A stretch of DNA of 64,000 nucleotides from Gossypium raimondii (taxonomy: Eukaryota; Streptophyta; Magnoliopsida; Malvales; Malvaceae): positions 9,052,001-9,116,000 of the forward strand of contig NC_068569.1 in assembly GCF_025698545.1 (NCBI RefSeq). Direction: 5' to 3'. The translations under genes were made by a program, and so were the position numbers. Shown one piece after another: positions 23,261 through 34,319 of this stretch. Every line of letters starts with the position of its first letter. The stretch's first letter is position 1. The notes beneath the pieces are model-generated. The model did no database searches. It was not told where the DNA came from and saw only the letters and a list, made by a program, of their open reading frames with translations.

Positions 23261-24439
23261 GAAAAACGAAAGGAATAATGATCCTCCCCAACCCTATTTC
23301 ATTTTCAAAGATAAGAAACAGAAAGTAATATAATATGATTGGATAAATGTTAAAAACAAAATATTGTTATGTTAGGATGTTACATCCATCCCCAGCGTAT
23401 GCGATTCAATCACATTTTACTTAACCAGTCACCACTTCCTTCTTTAAATTTAATTTATCCAACTCCTTTGAAAGTGTCAAAGTGCGGAAGATTTTTTATA
23501 AATTGTTTTTAACTTTCTTAATTCCCAACCTTCTCTCAACTAGTTAGCTTAAAGCGTTTGACCTTTTACGTGAGTGAAGTCCAAATCAATCCGATAACAT
23601 ATATAATAATTACTCCTCTAGTTAATTTTTATGGATTCCCCTTCTTTTTTCTGTAAAAATTATGTTTATTTTAGACTAAAAATATGATACATAAAATATT
23701 TTAAAACTTACGTATAATAATGATTGATATTTAAAAATTAATATAATAATACATAAAATATAAAATCACCTTAACATAAATAAAGGTGCTTTTCCAAAGC
23801 TCACTATAAATTATACAATTTTGAAAATACCTTTATTTATGGAGTCAAAACTCGCCATAAATAAAGATATTTTCAAAATTGTATAATTTTGTAGCCACAC
23901 TTTGTCTTTTATCAATGACTATTTGCACTCAATAACGTTGATTAGTTAAGGGTTAGTCATCTCTTTCCATTATTTATATATGATTCAAGGACTGTTTGTT
24001 GACGAAATTTATGAAGAAGTTGTAGTAACTGAAAGTGACTAGAGAAATATTAATTATTAAATACCATGTGTTATTATTTTATGGCCCTTCTTTCTTTTCT
24101 CAACTATATAATACATACATGGATACATAGAAGTTAATTTTCTTTTCTCTCGTAATCTTGATAGTTTTTTTACTAATAGGTGAAGTCAATAAATTTTAAG
24201 GTATAACGACATAAAATTATAAAGTTTTAAATATTTTACTAATCAAATAGTTAAAAGAAAACTTAAATTAAACAATTAATTATTACAAGAGATTAAATTT
24301 GAAATTATCCAATTTATTCAAGGAGGAAGTAGCTAGCTTTTATATATATGTGTATATATATATATAAGAAAAGAAACAAAGCCTAAAGCACCATAACTCT
24401 CTCTCGCACAGTTCCTGCTATGGAGGGGCACCATTCAAT
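23261..24439. other. Upstream region of BAHD copy 2
   Basis: Distal promoter and spacer, AT-rich. A strong hairpin at 23811-23886 is listed separately. About 23530-23610 resembles 28215-28290 (TTAGCTTAAAGCGTTTGACC against TTAGTTTAAGACGTTTGACC), an old duplicated segment. No gene seen. Confidence 0.4.
23811..23886. repeat. Near-perfect hairpin, 32-nt arms and 12-nt loop
   Basis: The arm at 23811-23842 (TTATACAATTTTGAAAATAC..) is the inverse of 23855-23886 with a single mismatch. The loop is 23843-23854. Weaker complementarity continues outside the arms (CAAAGCTCACTATAAA against TAGCCACACTTTG). It lies about 630-700 bases upstream of BAHD copy 2. It may be a small MITE or a foldback precursor of small RNAs. 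Confidence 0.8.
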
Positions 24440-24665
24440 AAGCTAGCAATGAAGTTGGCCTGATGATTTTGCTTCCTTGAATGCATGAACTACCTAGACA
24501 CCTTACAACAATATTTGATTGCACACATAGCATTAACATTGTTAGTCTCGACTATGATCCGACGATGTCCTTGCTCCCAGAGTAATGAGAGGTCATGCCG
24601 TGCACACAGCCCACAACTCCACTTCTATATCAGAGCAATATTTAATGCTTCTACAATAACCCCAT
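24440..24665 (-). pseudogene. RNase H-like retroelement fragment
   Basis: On the minus strand, VEALNIAL, then ARHDLSLLWEQGHRRIIVET and NHQANFIASLLNGAPP resemble the RNase H-like (RVT_3) domain found in plant LINE-type elements. There are stop codons and no flanking reverse transcriptase. Too short to type further. Confidence 0.4.
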
Positions 24666-25175
24666 AACCACTGACCATACCCATTGCACTACATTACTTG
24701 TTGATTCTAGTCCATAGTTATTTTTTACAGCTCTATCTATATTTATCATGCTGAAAAAAATATTCATAAATAAAGAAAAATATGAAATACACCCAGATTG
24801 CCATGTGGACTACCGTGTTTAAATTTTAACCTTTAATCAATATTTTCGTTAAAAATAATATCTTAGACTTGTTTTGTGAAGTTATTAGTCAAATTTGATT
24901 TTCTTTTTTAAAGATAGATAGTAAAGTTTAACTAAAAAAAGAAAGAATTAAATTGATAAAAAAAATAAACATTAATGACTAAACTTTCATTACGTATCCT
25001 ATTAGTTGTGGAGGAATGTGCTTAGTGTTTTGATTTATGTATCATTAAGTTGGAAAGCTGAGGATAAACTAAGGTATTCAATTAACGTTAACAGAATAAG
25101 CTCCGTAACTAATGCACGGTTGAGGCTGTGAAGAGTAATTTCTAATTTTTGGCAACTAGAATTAAACACTTTACC

Positions 25176-25307
25176 AATATCCAAATATGAAAATCAGGTG
25201 TAAAACCAAAACTATCCCATAATGGGTTATTGAAAATTATGAATATCTAAATATGAAAATCAGCTGTAAAACCAAAACTATCCAATAATGGGTTATTGAA
25301 AATTATG
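25176..25307. repeat. Two direct copies of a 66-bp unit
   Basis: AATATCYAAATATGAAAATC, GTGTAAAACCAAAACTATCC and ATAATGGGTTATTGAAAATT occur twice, at about 25176 and 25242, with only a few differences. A third start (AATATCC at 25308) leads into the LINE relic, so the duplication may mark the relic's edge. Confidence 0.75.
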
Positions 25308-25525
25308 AATATCCATGTATTTCGGGATTGCTTGGCTGCAAAGGAAGTTCGGAAACATGTGGAGTTCTCTAGTTGTGTCTTTTGGTGTAATCACATGGAG
25401 AATATGGAAGAATAAGAATCTCATTATCTTTCAAATGTTACTTGGCCAACCTTTGAAATTGCCAAAGCCTCCCTTAGTTGGGCGCAACAATATGAATCAA
25501 ACCAAAGAACATCTATAAGACCAAT

Positions 25526-27564
25526 TATAACAGCCTGAATTTTCAGTGGCAACGGAAACGGTGACTTGAAGTCACCAATTCCGATGAGTAAGCTCGTAAA
25601 TTTTATTATTTAGCATTTACGAGTTAAATGTGATTTTAGAAAGATTTTGTGAAATAGTGATTTGAGTTTAGAAGGAATTATTAGGTTAATTGATTTTAAA
25701 AACGGGGTATCTAGACCTAGATTTTATAAATCGACATGTAAATATTTTTATAAATATTTACGGAGTGTCATTAAGGTAGTATTAAAGCTTCGTTAGAAAA
25801 TTTTATCGTTTCGATGGTTAATTAATTAAAAAGGACTAAATTGAAAAAGTGCAAAACTTGCTAAAGTGATTAAATAGAATAAATGGTAAATAAGGGAGGA
25901 CTAAAAGGGCAATTAGACACCCAAGGAATGGCTGAGGCGGCATAAGCAGAAAAAAATCTTGGAATTAGGTGATTTAAGGGTGAAATTGTAAATTTTGTGA
26001 AATTAACTTAAATAAATTGAATTCTAAACTTTTCTAGGCAATTCTTCTTCAATTCTCAGTCAAAAACAGCCATTAGAGAGCTTCTTAAGCTGGTTTTTAT
26101 ATTTTTACTTCATATCAAGAGCTCGTAGATCGACAAGAAAAAGAGAAATTAGTCGATTAGTCTCTGAACTATTACCAATTTTATAATTCAACCCAGGTAA
26201 GTTCATATGGTTAAACTTTCATGATTATTTGTTAATTTAGGAATGGTATAATATATTTATTCATATTTTGTTGTTGAAATTAAGATTATTGTAAAAGTAT
26301 GAAAATTGAATTGAATGTTTAAAACGAGTAAAACGCAGGATTAAGTACGATCGTTCCGTGGCAATGAATGAATTGACGGATAAGACCATGGTTGGACCAT
26401 GGCAATGTTTAAATGTAAGACCATAGCTGGGCTATGGCATTTTAATGAAAAGACCATAACTGGGTTATGGCACCTTGAACGTAAGACCATGGTTGGACCA
26501 TGACAGTATAGATACATGTGTAAGACCATAGTTGGGATATGGCATTCTGATGATAAGACCATAATTGGGTTATGGCACTACAAATGTAAGACCATGGCAG
26601 GGCCATGGCAATGCATGTGTAAGACCATAGTTAGACTATGGCACAAAAAGAACGATGTACTCATATCTGTAAGCTGTTCTTCGATTCAGTAAGAAATGGT
26701 AAGAGACTTATGTGATTGAATTGAAAGATTTATAAATTATTATTGATATTGATATGAAGGAAGTGTGTGTTTATTGATTATATTGTATTTGACAGATAAA
26801 AATGTATGATTTATTTACAATTTAATTTATTATATTATATTAAGTTCGGTAAGATCAATGTTTAACCTATTGAACTTTCTAAGATTCATTAAGCTTACTC
26901 GTGTTATTTAATGTTCTTGTAGATTAACGTGTAGTCGGAAGATCAGATCAACACATCAAGCTACACTATCCAGTTTATTCCGGTAGTTTTTGCAATGTAA
27001 ATTTTGGTTTATATGGCATCTATAGGGTTGGTTTGACAATGAAATAGTTTGAATTGTGGTTGTGAATATTAAATGTTTGTATGCATGTAATTAGTAGTAG
27101 AATTTGATAAATCAATGAAATGAGTTAAATAGGCAGGTATAAGTAAATGAAATATTTGTGATTTTATGTCATGTTGAGAACATGTTTTAGCTTGTATTGA
27201 TTGCTTGGTTGGGATATATTGGTGTATGTGAATGTTGAGTGCAGGTTAATGTCAAAATGGGTGAGAAAAGTGGCCTTAAAATGGTCTATTTTCGTCCATA
27301 CGGGCAGAGACACGGGCATGTGTCCCTTGCTTCTAAGAAAATTTTTAAAATTTTGGGAAAAATTCCCTGAGTACCCGGTTTAGTCTCGATTCACTTCTAA
27401 GGTGAATATTGGGCCTCGAAGGTCCATCTAAGGGACAATATGAGTGTTATATGATTTGTTCTTAATGTGTAACAAAGGTTGGGAAATGTCAGTATTTAAT
27501 TTATAAAGTTTGGTAATGCTCCGTAACCCTGTTTCGGTAACGGATAAGGGTTAGGAGTGCTACA
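25526..27564 (+). mobile_element. Solo LTR, 2039 bp, with CCAAT target duplication
   Basis: The element starts TATAACAGCCTGAATTTTCAG (expected TGTAACAG, so its second base appears mutated) and ends GGGTTAGGAGTGCTACA. It is flanked by a perfect 5-bp direct repeat CCAAT (25521-25525 and 27565-27569). No internal retrotransposon domain lies beside it, so it is a solo LTR left by recombination between two LTRs. It splits a LINE relic. A truncated relative sits at 8820-9967. It contains an unusual hairpin array (26381-26644). It is probably from a Ty3/gypsy element, but that is inference. Confidence 0.85.
26381..26644 (+). repeat. Eight-unit array of covarying hairpins inside the solo LTR
   Basis: Eight units of 32-39 bp each contain GACC followed by a six-base stem, a five-base loop, the complementary six bases and usually GC. 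Stem pairs in order are CCATGG/CCATGG, CCATAG/CTATGG, CCATAA/TTATGG, CCATGG/CCATGA, CCATAG/ATATGG, CCATAA/TTATGG, CCATGG/CCATGG and CCATAG/CTATGG. Six of the eight are fully paired while using three different sequences, so changes on one side are matched on the other. Confidence 0.85.
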
Positions 27565-28006
27565 CCAATCTTCCAAATTTGCTCTACCATAAACGCACAG
27601 AAGGAATGTGAGTTCTTCTTTTCTTCGATGGTGCAGTGGAGTGAATCACGGGGAGTGTTGCGACTTGTGGAGTGATATGTGATCAAGCTGATAATTTGGC
27701 CTTTGGATACAATTGGTATCTAGGCAGTTGTACTCCTTTTGAGGCGAAACTCTGGGGTATTTTAGATGGACTCCTCATTTTGTTGAATAAAATATACAAA
27801 CTGGCCACAATTCAAACAAATAATGCAGATGTGGCTAAGGCCTTGACTGATAAAGAGATGGAAGATTCAGGTGTCACTATTCCTAGAAGGGTTCAAAGGA
27901 TCAGACGTTTTGAAGGACAATGGAAGATCAGAGTTGTGTCCAGAGAAACAAACATAATTGCAGATTGTTTGGCAAAGATTTGCCTTGCATGGAAGACAAG
28001 TTTATA

Positions 28007-29839
28007 AATTTTCGGTGTGTCTCCTAATGAGGTGTTGGGGGCTCTTCAACAAGATAAAACTTATGGTATATTGGAGCAATTATTTTGATATAGTTTAGTT
28101 TTACTTTTCACCAAAAATAAAATAAATTCTAGACCATTATGTGAATTCATTTCTTGCATGTAGTATCAATAAATATTAAACCAACCACCTTCAAGATAAC
28201 TTAGCTAACCTGCTTTAGTTTAAGACGTTTGACCTCTTTAGAGTGAGATCAAATCAATCAAATAAGATATATTAATTGCTGGATTAGTCCATTTTTTAAT
28301 ATTTGTATTTTGAGTCTAATTATATAATACATATGCATGTTTGTGTATGTATCTAACATCAAGCGGCTCTATCTTGCCTAGTACTTTCTGCACCTTGGTA
28401 ATTTTATATTTTGCGAAGTAATTATAGATTGACAGATATAAAATCCCTTTTCACAAATTCATTTATAACTAAAATCCTTTGTAAAAATAGAATATATGAA
28501 ATTTTCCTCGATCAACGGGTTATGTATTTAATTAAATGACTTAAAATTAGAATATATCATATACTTTGTCAAATTTTGGACATTATTTATTTAAAAAGAA
28601 AAGGATGAAGAAAATGTTTTAAATGTCAACCTATCGGATATTTTTTATTTAAAGATGATTGTATGGTTAGTGAATTTGGTCTTCATATCTAATTTTTAAA
28701 CTATTTTATTTAGCTGTGGAAATTTAAATTTTAAAAATTTAGCTTATTTTAGTTTTTCTTGTTATCTAATTGATAGTTCCTGGTTTTCGACCTTGTGCTA
28801 TCGTACCAAAAGGAGGAAAAAGATTTTTTTTAAAAAGAAAAATGAAAGAATGCAAAATAAAAATAAGTTTTAATATATTTTCAAGAATATTGAAATAAAT
28901 GGAGAAAATATTAAATTGGGAAATTTCATTATTCAACCCATCATAAATTCAAACTCGACACCCAACAAAAAACAAATGTAAAAAGCATTTAATGATAGTG
29001 ATATGTTTTCATAAAATTAATCATACCTAATTGTTAGGATATTATTATGAGATATTATTTTTAAAAATATCTAAATATATTTTGGTATGCATTAAAGAAA
29101 ATATTATATATGTTTGCTATTGAAAAATATATTATTATGTGACTACTACGGTATAAATATTATATATACTCTTAACGTCTATTAATAAGATTGACAGGGA
29201 TTACATTATTTTGTCATGATATCAAGAGCTTATATTCCTCATTTTATAATATATAAAATAACTTATAAATACTTTTTAATGATAATTTTCATATATATGT
29301 ATATATTTCGCTATTAAATCTTAATTTTATTTCTACTATACTCAATTTCAGCATTATCACCATGTTGCTATTTTTAATATTAGCTGCTGTTGTCAATAAG
29401 AGCAGAATTAAAAAGAAAAAGAAAAATTGTGAGAGGTTCTTATGTATGTTGGCCTTCAAATGGAGAAATAGTTACTTATAAGACTGAAATGTCAGCAAAT
29501 TCACATTGAAATCTGAAATGAACAGCTTGCGTTTGTGCTCTTTCAACAACTTTTGATTCCACCTAATTTAAACTGAGTTTTGCCGTCCAAACGAATTCGC
29601 TTTTTTAATCTAAGGTCAAACATTATGAACAAATGCATTTTCTAAAAACAAATGCATATATTTTTATTTTCTAAATGTGTTTTTTTCTAGAAAAGTGGGG
29701 TTGGATAGGAGCATTAATTTATCTGTAATGCTTTTTTATTTTGATTCTCTAATTATCCAGCTAAAGTAGCTTTAATTAAATAGGAGTAATAAAACCATCA
29801 GATCAATTTTGAGGATCCAAGAAAAACGAAGAGTTAGGC
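28007..29839. other. Gene-free AT-rich spacer
   Basis: About 1.8 kb. A stretch near 28215-28290 resembles part of the BAHD copy 2 upstream region (23530-23610). Otherwise nothing is recognisable on either strand. Confidence 0.45.
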
Positions 29840-31550
29840 TCAGTTATTGAGAACAATGAAAAAAATTAATTGTGTTAAAAGGCGGACAATTATCAGCCTG
29901 GACTGCTGCACTATCGGGCAAAACAAGAGATAAAAAGCAAACAGTTTGGAGAAGTGGTGTTTTATCTCCATCCGCGACAAGACATGTGATAAGTTTTAAA
30001 AGATGTTTAAATAATAAGTCTACCACTAGCAAGCCGAGAGGTCTGATGGGAGTTGAGTCCACCAATATAAACCTACGCCTAATTTGCAATTTAAGCAGTA
30101 TAAGGAGTAGGGTCGATCCCTCAGAGACTGAGTTTACTGCAAATTGTTGCTCTCTTAACCAGATTTATGTCGGGGCAGTTGTCGTGCCCAAGATATTAGG
30201 GGAGGATAAAATCGAAAACCTCGAACCTGAAATAAATAAATAAAACGCGTAAAAAGTAAAAGTTGAAAATAAAATAATAAAAAACAGTTAAATAAATTTG
30301 AAGAAAAATTAATTAGAATAAGCTCAGCTTTAGGCACGAATTTTTCCTCTTCTTTAAACCGATCCTCGAAATTAGATGAACTCCTCTTTTCCAATAAGCT
30401 AGTTTTAGCTACCAAGGACGCCTCGGACACCAACTCTTCCTTGTGTAAATTAGTTATGGAACGTCCCATAACTAACCCTTATCGATTGAACAACCACAAA
30501 ACGTTCGTGATTTAGAACTCCGGCAGCTTTGCGTTCTAGAAGAGCCTAGCTCGAACCAATACCCTCAACCGCGTGGGACATTTAAATCTGGTTGCTACTT
30601 CCCTTGACGGAACCAAACAATCTCCACTTGGCACGCCAATGTGTTCACAGAAAACCGATTAAAATCGATCCTTTCGGAATTCCAACTGTACGTCTAACCA
30701 CACTAAATCAAGTCTTTTTTGACTTATTGTTGATCTGACTTTGTGAGTTGACAAAATCATACTCTTAATCCGGAGAAATAATAAGTATTGAAATTTAGGA
30801 GTTAATTTGTTCGGGTTCGTAACTCACGGGTCTTGACGAGGCTAATTCCGACCTAAATTTGAAAATAGATTTAGTTGGCTAAGGTTTGGGGCATGTTGGT
30901 ATTGGATAAATTAAATAAGGTAAAAATAGGTGAAAAAGATGGGTGGCGTGACTAGTATGAGGGGCTAGAATTTTGGTGATGTTTTAAAGTGGGTTAGCTA
31001 TTGGGAGTGAAAAGAAAGTTTGAAAAAGGAATTGTTAATGGTCTAAGAGGTAACAAGCTGGAAAGGAATTGAAAGTAAAGGAAACTAAATACTACAAATA
31101 AATTCGTTGGTAGAGAGGAGAGAACGTATTCAAGGATGAAAGCTTGATTTCTTGCTTGATGAATAAATGAACAATGTAACATCTATTTATACTAGTGGCT
31201 TTATTAAATTAGGAGCCAACTAGTCATAGAAAATTAAGGAAAAATATTCCATGATATACAGAAAATCTCAACATAATCTCCCACTAAGTCAACAAAAATT
31301 TCAGCTAATTAATCTTGGAAAAATTCTGCTTTGACCCTCTTTCTTTGGTTCTTTTTTCAATCTAGCCCAATTGTTTTATTTTTCTTCTATTTAGCCCTAA
31401 ATTGCATCCCTGCACAAAATTCAATATAAACATAGAAAAATTAGTGGTGCACTCTCATAAATTAACCAATTTAATTACATAAAATATGTAACTTTAGTAT
31501 TTAATCAAGGTTACCTATGAACTCACCCTCTCAAAAGGAATATCCGTGCA
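29840..31550. repeat. Unclassified retroelement-like sequence
   Basis: Less AT-rich than its surroundings. It contains AGTAGGGTCGATCCCTCAGA, a motif I associate with the untranslated leader of plant LTR retrotransposons, and degenerate non-coding sequence after it. Open frames here (for example 29872-30243 plus and 30155-30469 minus) have no recognisable domain. Boundaries are approximate. Confidence 0.3.
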
Positions 31551-32012
31551 ACGCATAGCTTGATCTTAATTAGAAACGATGAAGAGAGGATCAACGGTTA
31601 AAATACCAAGTCTACATTTTACTACTCTTCAAAATTTTTATCTTTAGCATTCTCCGACTCTCCATCCTTGTTTTCCTTCGACTCCATAAAGAGGGGAAGC
31701 AGGTGGACTAATTATCTACATTGTTACAGATATCAACTACCTTTGCGTAAGCTGTTATTTCACAAGCTAATGAATATGATTTTAAGTTTTGTAAGTGCAA
31801 CATACTTTACAGAAAACATGAAAGCAAAATAAACAAGTCATAAAATAAAAGAAGGGAGAAGCTTACCTACATGAACAAGCAGGTCAGGCTAGCTGCCCAA
31901 AAGTTAAAACTGTCAGTAGTTACTAGAAAGATCCAGTTTGATGCCGATTCTTTGTGGGGTCATCGCTGCCAACAACGCAAATGGAAACAGTCAATTAAGC
32001 TACTTATTGGAA
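31551..32012. other. Spacer
   Basis: About 460 bases of mixed composition without a supported gene; the short open frame at 31871-32065 runs into the next repeat. Confidence 0.35.
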
Positions 32013-32662
32013 AGTTGACCTGTTCATACCCGGGTCGAAAGTTGGTCCAAAAAGTAGGGGTTTAGGAAAAAATATAAGTTTAAAAAATGAGTTTGGGTAA
32101 AAAAGACTCGTTTAGAAAATGAGTCGAGTTTCATGTAAGACTTTTTTTCGAGTCCGGCCTGTTTTGGCCCAAATATGCAAAAAAATAATTGCTATTTTTT
32201 ATACTATTTTCTTGTTGTTTACTACTGTTTTGTTGCTATTTTCTTCTTGTTTTTTTTATTATTTTCTATCATTTACTATTATATTACTACTATTTTGTTG
32301 TTATTGTTTGGATATTGTATAAATCTTGTTTTATTGTTAATTTTGTTACTATTTTAGAGGCATTTGTTTGTTAAGTTATACCTATCTTAATATTATTTAA
32401 GTATACATATATGTTTTAAATTTATTTTCAATTTGTTCGGAAACATTTATTTTAATATTTTTAGTAGTTTTGATGTATATATATTTTTTAAAATAATATA
32501 AAAATATTATTACGGGTGGGCCAGACCGGGCCTAAATTTTAGCATTTTTATCTGTCTTGGACTTGGATAAAATTTTAGGCCTATTTTTCGAGTCAGGCCG
32601 AGCCTAGCAAATGACCCTAATATTTTGGTTGAGCCCGGCCCGGCCCATGGATATCTCTACTA
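32013..32662. mobile_element. MITE-like element with GC-rich inverted ends, copy 2
   Basis: Same family as 779-1464. The left end has TGACCTGTTCATACCCGGGTCG; the AT-rich centre has CTATTTTCTTGTTGTTTACT. The right end runs GGGTGGGCCAGACCGGGCC to TTGAGCCCGGCCCGGCCCAT. The centre closely follows copy 1 (TTGTTATTGTTTGGATATT, GTTAAGTTATACCTATCTTA), so both derive from one full-length element. Confidence 0.65.
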
Positions 32663-32749
32663 GAAAGTATCGGTTTACCAAACCTAAGGTTAGTAAAAGA
32701 TCAAATTTCACTTATCACCAAACAGTTATGATTTGTTATTCGGTTACTT

Positions 32750-33255
32750 TTCTTTAGCGGTGAATAAAACCTGATTCAATTTGAAAAATTCGATAAAAAC
32801 TTCAAATTTCAAATTAAATAGTTCGAGTTATTCGAGTTATTTGAATCAACTCGAATAAAAAAAATCAAATTTTTTGCTTTAACTCAAATATGAATTACAT
32901 AATTCAAGTTATCTAAAAATTCAAATAAGAAAAGACAAAATTATGTTGTTTTGATAAATGTTTATTTTTCTAAAATTAAAAGTCAAAACTATCAAGTTAA
33001 AAGGTAAAATTACGTTGTTTTGATAAATTTTTACCCATCAACCGTACTTATTTAGTTAAATAATCTTTTACTTCGTCTATTAGTTAAATAATCAATCCAT
33101 GTGAACATAACATTGAGTATAAATAATAAGATTCGTTAACTCGATTCGAAAAAAATTCAAATCGAATTCGGTTGCTAAAATAGTATTCGTCAACTTGACT
33201 AACTCGAAATTTTTTTACTCAAATTGAATCAACTCAATCGTATACTCACATTTAC
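32750..33255. repeat. Dispersed repeat rich in TCGAGTTA motifs
   Basis: TTCGAGTTATTCGAGTTATT and AATCAACTCGAATAAA on the left and inverted versions (GTTAACTCGATTCG, GACTAACTCGAAAT) on the right bound an AT-rich centre. It resembles a repeat I know as common in cotton. Ends are uncertain and it has no coding capacity. Confidence 0.4.
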
Positions 33256-33451
33256 TTTTCTTTACAGGTTGCTCATGCCATGTAGTTAAAACCCAACAAA
33301 ACCAATGGTTTTGGAATTTATGGGCTCATTTGTTTCTTTTGGGCTTACTGAACTCTCTTTTGTTTTATTTTAAAGCCCAAATCAACGTTTCTTTATCCAA
33401 CCTTGTTGGGATTTTCATTTGTAGAAAATTATCAGTTTGAATGATAATTGT

Positions 33452-33868
33452 TGGTGTTATCTAATGGGTCGGGCGGCCCGGCCCGACTTGACGGCCTGCC
33501 CGAAATATGGGAGGGTTTGGGTAAAAATATAGGCCCGAAATATGGGCTTGGGCAAAAAAATGAGGCCCGTTTAGAAAATGAGACGGGTCTCGGGCACCGC
33601 TTTTATGGCCTAGGTCTGGCCCGGCCCGAATAATATATATTTTTTGTTTTAAAATATTTTTAAAATACTTTTTTAAATTTTTTTATTTTAAAAATAAATT
33701 TTTAGTGTTTTATTAAAAAAATGGGCCGAGCTCGGGTTTAGGAATTTTTTTCCTGGGTCGGGCCTAGACAAAATCGCAAGCCCATATTTCGGGTCAGGCC
33801 GGGCCCGGGCCTAGGATGCGGGCCAAAAATTTTTTTGGACACGGCCTGGCCCATGAGCACCTCTACTA
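33452..33868. mobile_element. MITE-like element with GC-rich inverted ends, copy 3 (short form)
   Basis: The left end is AATGGGTCGGGCGGCCCGGC with CCCGAAATATGGGAGGGTTT. The right end is the inverse (AAATCGCAAGCCCATATTTC, GGCCTGGCCCATGAGCACC). The middle is a short A/T tract, shorter than in copies 1 and 2. It lies about 450 bases upstream of the ATG of the plus-strand gene at 34320. Confidence 0.7.
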
Positions 33869-34319
33869 TGAAGTCCAAAGAGATATAAAGAGTCATAGAC
33901 ACGTAAATATATAATGCTCTGAATAACGACACTAAAAACTAATGGTGGAGGAGCTAAGCTACTTGCTCCGGTCTTCCCAAGACCACGCCTTCATTTTGAT
34001 TCTTCACTCTTTATTAGGAACACAACTCAACAAACAAATCATTATCAAAACCAAACCAAACCAAATGAAGCCAAACAACATATTAGATGGTTTATAGATA
34101 GAGTTCCATAGCCATAGACCCTTTGCTACCACTAGAACCTCATTCACCCACTTACCTCCAAAAACTAGTGATGTTGCCAACAAGGTGGGGCAAGGGAGGT
34201 TTGTATTCTCCGCACCATGCAATCAGGATCAATCTAAACCCAAGGTTAGGCAACAACTAGAAACCATAAGTTAACACACTGTACTATTCAAAAAAAAAAA
34301 TTCATTCAAGGAGAGGGTG

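Larger units (their letters stand above)
25310..28006 (+). pseudogene. LINE-type reverse transcriptase relic (zinc-binding and RNase H domains) split by a solo LTR
   Basis: Left of the LTR (25310-25525) the frame gives HVFRDCLAAKEVRKHVEF, typical of the zinc-binding region after plant LINE reverse transcriptases. TWPTFEIAKASLSWAQQYES follows a frame change. Right of the LTR (27570-28006) an RNase H-like RVT_3 domain follows: DGAVE-stop-ITGSVATCGV, DQADNLAFGYNWYLGSC, FEAKLWGILDGL, TNNADVAKAL and TNIIADCLAKI. These parts belong together and were separated by the LTR insertion at CCAAT. One TGA interrupts the RNase H part, and the reverse transcriptase core is absent. It is a dead retroelement remnant or a domesticated-like fragment. 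Confidence 0.7.

Noticed and set aside
26381-26644. CRISPR-like array in the solo LTR
   Set aside because: Units are contiguous palindromes without unique spacers, in a plant LTR; a tandem repeat array, not CRISPR.
32119-32374. Three overlapping Phe/Leu-rich open frames
   Set aside because: T-rich centre of a MITE-like element read in three frames.
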